Source of the DNA: CAMCXT01 sp046302715
Lineage (GTDB): Bacteria; Bacteroidota; Bacteroidia; M30B66
DNA: 12,592 bases
Reading direction: 5' to 3'
Assembly: GCA_046302715.1 (NCBI GenBank)
Contig: JBKCHQ010000027.1
Coordinates: 1-12,592, forward strand
Each line of letters opens with the position of its first letter. Positions within the stretch are counted from its first letter, which is position 1. Below the pieces are notes generated by a model that had not been told where the DNA came from, ran no database searches, and saw nothing but the letters and a program-made list of their open reading frames with translations. Below are positions 1 to 5,173 of this stretch, piece after piece. The translations under genes and the position numbers were made by a program.

Positions 1-195
1 AAGATTAAAAAAAATTCGAGTGCGAAGAAGCGTTTCAAGCTTACCGAACCCGCAAAAATCAACCGGAAGCATGCGTACAAGCGCCACATCCTGACGAAGA
101 AATCGAACGACCAGAAACGCCGCCTTGGCCATTCTGCGTTAGTTTCTCCGGCCGATGAAGGTCTTGTAAAACGAATGCTCGTTATCGGAAAGTAA
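1..195 (+). CDS. rpmI: 50S ribosomal protein L35, 5' end cut by the window
   Basis: L35 is a small basic protein of the large ribosomal subunit. Reading from base 1 gives 64 residues and a TAA stop. The reading contains the family core SSAKKRFKLT near its start, then RKHAYKRHILTKKS, which matches the usual L35 pattern of a basic N-terminal half and a HILTKKS-type centre. L35 normally begins MPK, so probably only two or three codons lie outside the window. rplT follows 74 bases downstream, the standard infC-rpmI-rplT order; infC would be expected just upstream. I am very sure of the identity. Confidence 0.95.
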   Translation, partial: KIKKNSSAKKRFKLTEPAKINRKHAYKRHILTKKSNDQKRRLGHSALVSPADEGLVKRMLVIGK

Positions 196-269
196 AAATC
201 ATTGTTTAACCAGGAGGCCAGCCTAAAGATTCGAAACCCGAACGCTGTCCACCAAAAAACCAGAAACCT

Positions 270-614
270 ATGCCACGTTCAGTCAACCACGTTGCCTCTC
301 GCGCAAGGAGAAAAAAAATCCTCAATCAAACCAAGGGCTATTGGGGTGCCCGCAAGAATGTTTACACCATTGCAAAAAACATTCTTGAAAAAGGTTTAAC
401 CTATGCTTACCGCGATCGTCGCGCTAAGAAACGTAATTTCCGCGCCTTGTGGATTCAGCGTATCAACGCCGGAGCCCGCCAGCACGGAATGTCGTACAGC
501 GAACTAATGGGTAAAATTCATGGTAAAAACATCGAAATTAACCGCAAGGTTCTTGCCGATTTGGCCATGAACAACCCAACGGCGTTTAAAGCCATCATCG
601 ACGCTGTTAAATAG
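270..614 (+). CDS. rplT: 50S ribosomal protein L20
   Basis: L20 binds 23S rRNA early in assembly of the large subunit. The 114-residue product has the usual length and hallmarks: a start of MPRSVNHVASRARRKKIL, the stretch GYWGARKNVYTIAKN in the basic N-terminal arm, RDRRAKKRNFRALWIQRINA in the centre, and a C-terminal globular part ending in AFKAIIDAVK. The ATG at 270 gives the family's normal N-terminus (MPRSV). It is the second visible gene of the infC-rpmI-rplT operon and is followed directly by a strong terminator. No Shine-Dalgarno sequence lies just before the start; an AGGAGG at 212-217 is more than 50 bases too far upstream. Confidence 0.97.
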   Translation: MPRSVNHVASRARRKKILNQTKGYWGARKNVYTIAKNILEKGLTYAYRDRRAKKRNFRALWIQRINAGARQHGMSYSELMGKIHGKNIEINRKVLADLAMNNPTAFKAIIDAVK

Positions 615-630
615 CCTTTTCCTTCAAATC

Positions 631-668
631 CAGATGAAAAGCATCCTTCGGGATGCTTTTTTTATCTG
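631..668 (+). terminator. Rho-independent terminator of the rpmI-rplT operon
   Basis: A perfect 10-bp stem (AAAAGCATCC at 637-646, GGATGCTTTT at 651-660) closes on a TTCG tetraloop and runs into a T tract. Outer bases CAGAT (631-635) and ATCTG (664-668) can pair as well. It lies 17 bases after the rplT stop, as expected for the end of this operon. Confidence 0.9.
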
Positions 669-717
669 GAGCAGTCTAGGCGTTTGTCTCGTTTAATTGC
701 CGGTTTACCATAGATTG

Positions 718-2055
718 ATGCATTTTCCCGAAGGATTTTTAGCGCATATTTCCGATTCTGCTGGCTTCGACAACCATGCTTTCGAGGAGGTACATCTCCA
801 TGTCGCTCCCACGAGCCTTCGTTTCCATCCTACGAAAGTGCATCCTGCCTTTTCGGAAAGCGAAATCGTGCCTTGGTGTGATGAGGCCGTTTATTTAAAC
901 GAACGGCCCGATTTTACCCTGGATCCCCACTTTCACGCGGGCGGGTATTACGTGCAGGAAGCGAGTTCTATGAGCGTAATTCATGCTTTAAATCAGGAGT
1001 TTGACGCCCAAAGGGATATTCGGGTACTGGATCTTTGTGCGGCGCCCGGAGGCAAAAGCACCCATATCCTATCCTGGCTAAATGGAGCGGGCCTTTTGGT
1101 ATCGAACGAAGTAATTCGAACCCGTGCATCGGTGTTACGAGATAACCTCAGCAAATGGGGTTATGCCAATGTTTTGGCGAGCAATAACGATCCCAAACAG
1201 TTGGGCACACTGCATCATTTTTTTGATGCCCTGGTCATTGATGCGCCGTGTTCGGGATCGGGTATGTTTAGGAAAGATCCTGCAGCAATGAAGCATTGGT
1301 CGCTCGATGCCGTGTTGCGTTGCGCCGAAAGGCAAAAACGCATACTCAGCGATGTTTGGGATGCCCTCCAACCGGGCGGACTTTGCGTGTATTCTACCTG
1401 CAGCTATTCCACCGCCGAAAACGAAGCCATCAGCCAGTTTATCTGCACAGAGTTGGGTGCCGATTATATCTCCCTTGCAGCACTTGACGAAAATCCAGCA
1501 ATTGTGAGCTCCGGTTGGGGCTACCGATTCTGGCCACATCGCCTCAAAGGCGAAGGATTTTTTATGGCAGTTTTCCGAAAACACAGCGAATCGATACAGA
1601 CTTTAGCCCCTGCCAAAAAACATCTTGAGTTTAAAAAAGTGCAATCGGGCTGTGCATCGTGGGTTGATGGAAATTTTGTTGAAGCTTCCTGCCATCTCGG
1701 TGCGGTATTGGTTCCCTTGCTGCAACAAGAGGCCGTAAATACCCTATACACTAAACTCCACACGGTTAAGGTTGGAATACAAAGTGGCGAAAGCAAGAAC
1801 GGCAAGTTTATTCCCCATCACGAATTGGCCTTATATAATGTGCTTAGCCCCGAAGTACCAAGCATTGCCTTAGATCGGGAACACGCCCTACGTTACCTTA
1901 AAAAGGAGAGCCTGCGCATAAACCATGAAGCTCAGGGACAGTTTGTAATGAGCTTTGAAAATTCCATTTTAGGCTGGGGCAATGCCGTTGGCAACCGCAT
2001 TAACAATGGCCTGCCTAAATCTTGGCGAATACTAAAAGAAATAGATTTCGAATAA
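718..2055 (+). CDS. rsmF: NOP2/RsmF-family rRNA cytosine-C5 methyltransferase
   Basis: The 445-residue protein is a SAM-dependent RNA m5C methyltransferase of the NOL1/NOP2/Sun family, most like RsmF, which modifies 16S rRNA. Visible motifs: SAM-binding motif I VLDLCAAPGGKS at 103-114, motif IV DAPCSGSGMF with Cys178, and motif VI STCSYS with the expected catalytic Cys228. The protein continues past the catalytic domain, and the last 55 residues or so (QGQFVMSFENSILGWGNAVG and on) match the RsmF-type C-terminal RNA-binding region. An in-frame TTG at 697 would add seven residues, but the ATG at 718 gives MHFPEGF, the kind of N-terminus seen in relatives. It stands alone on this strand. The family is certain; the exact target cytosine is inferred. 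Confidence 0.9.
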   Translation: MHFPEGFLAHISDSAGFDNHAFEEVHLHVAPTSLRFHPTKVHPAFSESEIVPWCDEAVYLNERPDFTLDPHFHAGGYYVQEASSMSVIHALNQEFDAQRDIRVLDLCAAPGGKSTHILSWLNGAGLLVSNEVIRTRASVLRDNLSKWGYANVLASNNDPKQLGTLHHFFDALVIDAPCSGSGMFRKDPAAMKHWSLDAVLRCAERQKRILSDVWDALQPGGLCVYSTCSYSTAENEAISQFICTELGADYISLAALDENPAIVSSGWGYRFWPHRLKGEGFFMAVFRKHSESIQTLAPAKKHLEFKKVQSGCASWVDGNFVEASCHLGAVLVPLLQQEAVNTLYTKLHTVKVGIQSGESKNGKFIPHHELALYNVLSPEVPSIALDREHALRYLKKESLRINHEAQGQFVMSFENSILGWGNAVGNRINNGLPKSWRILKEIDFE

Positions 2056-2574
2056 TCATTTGGGTAAGCCATTAAACAACTGATCGGTAAAGGTGCCATT
2101 TTCAATACGCACCGAATCCCAACCATTGTTTGCGTATGCTGTACCCGCAAACGTGCCCTTCATAAACCGATAATTGCCCTTGGTGCGCATCTCACTCACT
2201 GTTATGGAACCGCTGGATCGGCTCTGCATAATAGAACCCATGGTATATTGGCTGCCGTTAATGGTAAAATGTATGTATCCGGCCGAGTCGCTGCCCAAAT
2301 CGTAGGTGCCCGGGCCGTTAAAACGATAAATACCCCCCGATGCCACATACCCTGCTGCGCCGGCAGCATGGAGGGTAAAGCAATCGCCGGCTGTATTGGC
2401 ATTTTCAGTGGCAGCCACGGTTTTCTCCATAATTACCGGCCATCCGTTAGCGGTGAATCTAAACTCACCAGATGCAGGAAGTATGGGCGTCTCATCCACT
2501 TCATCTTTCGTACATGCTGTAAAAAACAGCCCCAAAAGAAGCACGCCCAATACCGATTTTTTTGAAAAAGCCAT
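2056..2574 (-). CDS. Small lipoprotein of unknown function, probably surface-exposed
   Basis: The 172-residue product starts with a clear lipoprotein signal: a lysine pair, a hydrophobic run (VLGVLLLGLFF) and lipobox FTAC with the lipidated Cys21. The residues right after the cysteine, TKDEVDE, are rich in acid. In Bacteroidota, acidic residues in this position form an export signal that sends lipoproteins to the cell surface, so outer-surface display is inferred. The rest is rich in Gly, Ser and Thr, with alternating patterns that suggest a small beta-sandwich (FRFTANGWPVIME, YIHFTINGSQYTMGS, GTFAGTAYANN). This layout recalls small uncharacterised Bacteroidota lipoproteins, but I cannot name a family. 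It is transcribed divergently from gltX, and its stop touches the stop of the methyltransferase gene. Confidence 0.85.
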   Translation of the reverse strand: MAFSKKSVLGVLLLGLFFTACTKDEVDETPILPASGEFRFTANGWPVIMEKTVAATENANTAGDCFTLHAAGAAGYVASGGIYRFNGPGTYDLGSDSAGYIHFTINGSQYTMGSIMQSRSSGSITVSEMRTKGNYRFMKGTFAGTAYANNGWDSVRIENGTFTDQLFNGLPK

Positions 2575-2581
2575 CGTCCTG

Positions 2582-2589
2582 CGAAATTA
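2582..2589 (-). promoter_or_regulatory. Candidate -7 element for the lipoprotein gene
   Basis: Read on the minus strand this is TAATTTCG followed by CAGGACG, one base from the Bacteroidota consensus TAnnTTTG. It lies 7 bases before the ATG, so the leader would be almost absent. I see no clear -33 TTTG at the right distance, so this call is weaker than the gltX promoter. Confidence 0.45.
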
Positions 2590-2628
2590 TAAAATAGCAC
2601 CGAGTTTATACGTACCACCATGCTTTAA

Positions 2629-2661
2629 TTTGGGCATTACGCGGATAAATGGTTAATTTCG
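2629..2661 (+). promoter_or_regulatory. Bacteroidota-type promoter of the gltX-folB operon
   Basis: A -33 TTTG at 2629-2632 and a -7 TAATTTCG at 2654-2661 are 21 bases apart, within the 19-21 spacing known for the primary sigma factor of Bacteroidota. CGCC follows the -7 element, as it does at several other promoters here. The ATG at 2679 is 17 bases further on, giving a short leader. The upstream ATG at 2649 would lie inside the promoter and is rejected as the gene start. Confidence 0.75.
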
Positions 2662-2678
2662 CGCCTCATTTAAATCGT

Positions 2679-4214
2679 ATGGAAAATCGTCGAGTTAGGG
2701 TGCGTTTTGCCCCATCGCCAACCGGATACCTGCATATTGGTGGGGTGCGTACTGCATTGTACAACTACTTGTTTGCCAAAAAACACGGAGGCGATTTTTT
2801 GCTCCGCATCGAAGATACCGACCAAAACCGCTATGTACCCGGCGCCGAACAATATATTATGGAAGCCCTTGCATGGCTGGGTATCGAACCTGTTGAGAGT
2901 CCATTGCATGGAGGACCGCATGCCCCTTACCGCCAGAGCGAGCGAAAGGCCATGTACCGCCAGTATGCCGACCAACTTATCAATAATGGATATGCTTATT
3001 ATGCGTTTGATACCCCCGAAGAGCTTGAGGATATGCGCAAGCGCCTTGAGGCTGCAAAAGTAGCGTCGCCACAGTACAACGCTATTACGCGCAATTCGAT
3101 GAAAAATTCGCTTACCCTTCCAGAGGATGAGGTTAAGCGTAGGCTTGAGGCAGGCGATCCTTATGTAATTCGTATAAAGTTGCCCCGCCAGGAGGAAGTG
3201 CGTTTTCATGATATCATCAGGGGCTGGATTGTTGTGCACACCCAAAATATGGACGATAAGGTGCTGTTTAAATCGGATGGGATGCCCACCTACCATTTAG
3301 CCAATGTGGTTGACGATTACCTAATGGAGATTACCCACGTTATTCGTGGCGAAGAGTGGTTGCCTTCTGCCCCGCTCCACGTTTTGCTGTATCGTTACCT
3401 CGGATGGGAGCATGTTATGCCTCAGTTTGCGCATTTACCTTTATTGCTAAAGCCCGACGGTAATGGCAAACTTTCGAAGCGCGACGGCGACCGACTGGGA
3501 TTTCCGGTAGCGCCGTTGGATTGGCTAGACCCCAACAGTGGAGAACGTACCAGCGGATACCGCGAAAAAGGCTATTATCCGGAGGCAGTATTGAATTTCC
3601 TTGCACTCTTGGGCTGGAATCCGGGTACTACGCAAGAAATGTTCAGCTTGGAAGAACTGGTGGAATCCTTCTCGCTGGAGCGGGTTAGTAAATCGGGGGC
3701 CAAATTCGATTTTGAAAAAGCGAAATGGTTCAATCATCAGTATTTATTAAAACAAAGTGATGAGCAATTGGCAACCATTTTCGAGGCCGATTTAAAAAAC
3801 AGAGGTATTTCGGCGAATAACGCACTCATTACAAAAGTTGTGGCTCTTGTTAAGGAGCGGGCCAACTTTAGCTCCGAATTATGGGGGCATGCTTCCTACT
3901 TTTTCGAAGCGCCTAAAACTTATGAAGATGCGCTTTTAAGTAAGAAATGGAAGCCCGAATCGGAAACAATATTCCAAGGCTGGGCCGATGCCCTGTTGGT
4001 ATGTGCACCATTTGATGCAGCGGCCATCGAAGCAAACAGCAAGTCCTATCTAGAACAAAACGGAATTGGAATTGGGCAGGTGTTGCAGTTGTTTAGGATA
4101 TTAATTACCGGTGTAGCTGCAGGCCCATCCATGTTTGAAGTATGCGCTTTGTTGGGGAAGGATGAAGTAGTTGCACGCTTAAAAGCAGGAATTGCTCACG
4201 CAAAAAGCTTGTAG
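2679..4214 (+). CDS. gltX: Glutamyl-tRNA synthetase (GluRS)
   Basis: The enzyme charges tRNA-Glu with glutamate using ATP. The product has 511 residues, a normal GluRS length. The class I signature is FAPSPTGYLHIGG with HIGG at 19-22, followed by LRIEDTD; the second signature, KLSKR at 264-268, stands in place of KMSKS, a common GluRS variant. The catalytic Rossmann domain is followed from about residue 330 by the helical anticodon-binding part. The longest open frame begins at 2649, but that adds ten residues encoded by the promoter; the ATG at 2679 places MENRRVRVRFAPSPTG exactly as in relatives. The TAG stop shares its last base with the GTG start of folB, so the two are translationally coupled. 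Confidence 0.97.
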   Translation: MENRRVRVRFAPSPTGYLHIGGVRTALYNYLFAKKHGGDFLLRIEDTDQNRYVPGAEQYIMEALAWLGIEPVESPLHGGPHAPYRQSERKAMYRQYADQLINNGYAYYAFDTPEELEDMRKRLEAAKVASPQYNAITRNSMKNSLTLPEDEVKRRLEAGDPYVIRIKLPRQEEVRFHDIIRGWIVVHTQNMDDKVLFKSDGMPTYHLANVVDDYLMEITHVIRGEEWLPSAPLHVLLYRYLGWEHVMPQFAHLPLLLKPDGNGKLSKRDGDRLGFPVAPLDWLDPNSGERTSGYREKGYYPEAVLNFLALLGWNPGTTQEMFSLEELVESFSLERVSKSGAKFDFEKAKWFNHQYLLKQSDEQLATIFEADLKNRGISANNALITKVVALVKERANFSSELWGHASYFFEAPKTYEDALLSKKWKPESETIFQGWADALLVCAPFDAAAIEANSKSYLEQNGIGIGQVLQLFRILITGVAAGPSMFEVCALLGKDEVVARLKAGIAHAKSL

Positions 4215-4567
4215 TGGAAGTACAGGTAGTTCTCAACGATTTACGGTTCAAGGCCTATCACGGGGTATTTGAACACGAAAAACAAAACGGGGGCGTATTC
4301 CGTCTAGACATTTCATTTTCATACAATGCCGAAAAAGCAGCACTTAGCGATAATCTTGATGACGCCATAGATTACGGTGCAGTGTGCGACCTGGCCATAA
4401 GAGCAATGCAAAAAAGGCATGACCTGTTGGAGACGGTATTGATGGAATTAAAGGTAGAACTTAAAAAAAGCTACCCGAAAATGTATAACTTAGAGCTTAG
4501 GTTATATAAACTCAATCCACCGGTAAATCACACATTAGAATCTGTATGTCTTGTTCTGAAGGATTAG
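4214..4567 (+). CDS. folB: Dihydroneopterin aldolase
   Basis: FolB converts 7,8-dihydroneopterin to 6-hydroxymethyl-dihydropterin and glycolaldehyde in folate synthesis; it acts in the cytosol as a ring-shaped oligomer. The 117-residue length is typical. Residues expected at the active site are present: Glu20 in YHGVFEHE, Tyr54 in DAIDYGAV, Glu73 in LLETV and Lys99 in LYKLNPPV; the last three fall at or within one residue of the positions known from the Staphylococcus enzyme. The start is GTG at 4214, overlapping the gltX stop by one base, so expression probably depends on gltX translation. No other start would give a complete first strand. Confidence 0.95.
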   Translation: MEVQVVLNDLRFKAYHGVFEHEKQNGGVFRLDISFSYNAEKAALSDNLDDAIDYGAVCDLAIRAMQKRHDLLETVLMELKVELKKSYPKMYNLELRLYKLNPPVNHTLESVCLVLKD

Positions 4568-4599
4568 GAAATAATAGCGGACATTTAGATGGCGAAAAG

Positions 4600-4770
4600 A
4601 TGGAAAAAGAATGTCCGTCCTGTAAAAACCAATTTACGTGCATTGTGGGATCGGGCTGTTGGTGCGAGAAGTTGATATTGACCCGTGAAGTTTTAAAACA
4701 AATTAGACGTAGGTATATGGATTGTTTATGCAATGCTTGTTTAAAAACATACGCACCAAGCGATAATTAA
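4600..4770 (+). CDS. Small cysteine-rich CWC-family protein, probable metal binder
   Basis: From the ATG at 4600 the product has 56 residues with eight cysteines (5, 8, 14, 20, 22, 42, 44, 47) in CxxC, CWC and CxCxxC groups. This fits the Cys_rich_CWC family of short bacterial proteins of unknown function; the motif Cys-Trp-Cys itself is present at 20-22, and the end DCLCNACLKTY is typical. Zinc binding is an inference. An in-frame ATG at 4546, inside the end of folB, would add 18 residues (MSCSEGLGNNSGHLDGEK) with no family resemblance, so I prefer the later start, though the longer form with a 22-base overlap remains possible. It follows folB closely and is probably the last gene of the gltX operon. 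Confidence 0.75.
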   Translation: MEKECPSCKNQFTCIVGSGCWCEKLILTREVLKQIRRRYMDCLCNACLKTYAPSDN

Positions 4771-4785
4771 GAAAATAATTTTACT

Positions 4786-4816
4786 CTTGCAGTATAGCGC
4801 CGAATTATTACTTTTG
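4786..4816 (+). promoter_or_regulatory. Promoter of tRNA-Cys
   Basis: A perfect -7 TACTTTTG at 4809-4816 lies 19 bases after CTTG at 4786-4789, which matches the TTG core of the -33 element. The tRNA begins 15 bases after the -7 element, leaving a short leader. TGCCCC follows the element, like the CGCC seen at other promoters in the window. Confidence 0.7.
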
Positions 4817-4830
4817 TGCCCCTAGTGAAA

Positions 4831-4901
4831 GGTTTCGTGGCCGAGCGGCTAGGCAGAGGTCTGCAAAACCTCGTACAGCGGTTCGAATCCGCTCGAAACC
4901 T
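4831..4901 (+). tRNA. tRNA-Cys (anticodon GCA)
   Basis: A full cloverleaf can be drawn. The acceptor stem GGTTTCG (4831-4837) pairs perfectly with CGAAACC (4894-4900), and the D arm uses GCC/GGC. The anticodon stem GAGGT/ACCTC closes the loop CTGCAAA with anticodon GCA at 4863-4865. The variable loop is GTAC, and the T stem AGCGG/CCGCT closes TTCGAAT. The discriminator base is T (U73), the known identity base of tRNA-Cys. CCA is not encoded and must be added after transcription. Confidence 0.96.
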
Positions 4902-4907
4902 CAACCC

Positions 4908-4938
4908 AATCCCAGCCCTACAAAGGGCCGGGATTTTT
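4908..4938 (+). terminator. Rho-independent terminator after tRNA-Cys
   Basis: AATCCCAGCCCT (4908-4919) pairs with AGGGCCGGGATT (4924-4935) around an ACAA loop, with a single A-C mismatch, and runs into a T tract. The T tract is also the start of the left arm of the neighbouring inverted repeat. Confidence 0.8.
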
Positions 4939-4987
4939 CATTTTTCCTAAGCCGGGCTTGCCCGAAGCGAAAGGAAAAATGAAAAAT
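4933..4987. repeat. Large compound inverted repeat after tRNA-Cys
   Basis: Two perfect 16-base arms face each other: ATTTTTCATTTTTCCT at 4933-4948 and its exact reverse complement at 4972-4987. Inside them a second stem, CGGGC/GCCCG (4953-4957 and 4960-4964), closes on TT, which gives the stable CUUG-type tip in RNA. The whole 55-base unit can fold into one long hairpin. It could be a REP-like or MITE-like element, a second terminator acting in both directions, or a processing signal. Only one copy is in the window, so its repeat status is untested. Confidence 0.7.
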
Positions 4988-5173
4988 AGCGTGCGACCTA
5001 CCGCAGCTGCGCGGGCTGACTTTTTCAATAAGCCCTGAATAAAGCTGCTTAAAATGAATAAGATTTTTCAATCATACCCTTTTGACTCTTCATTTTATTG
5101 CTGCATTTTCGCTGTCTAAACCTAAACACCTTAATGCTTAAGCTGTTCTTAGGTTTATATATTCCGCAATACC
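4988..5173. other. Non-coding spacer before the aminopeptidase gene
   Basis: This stretch holds no convincing gene. It contains a 10-base palindrome CGCAGCTGCG at 5002-5011 and a possible stem GGGCT (5013-5017) with AGCCC (5031-5035), which continue the folded region begun by the inverted repeat. From about 5040 it is A/T-rich. A promoter for the aminopeptidase gene should lie here; the best -7 candidate, TAGGTTTA at 5150-5157, lacks a -33 partner and is weak. Confidence 0.5.

Noticed and set aside
202..399. Open frame from a TTG at 202 crossing the rpmI-rplT spacer into rplT
   Set aside because: It overlaps the certain L20 gene in another frame, and its product has no family features.
2670..3296. 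208-codon open frame on the minus strand inside gltX
   Set aside because: It lies wholly opposite a well-supported GluRS gene and has no motif, signal or start context of its own.
2679..4567. A T-box or other riboswitch in front of gltX
   Set aside because: Only about a dozen bases separate the likely transcription start from the ATG, leaving no room for a leader structure.
4933..4987. An attachment site or integrated element at the 3' end of tRNA-Cys
   Set aside because: No direct copy of the tRNA 3' end, no integrase and no foreign gene lie downstream, so there is no support for integration here.
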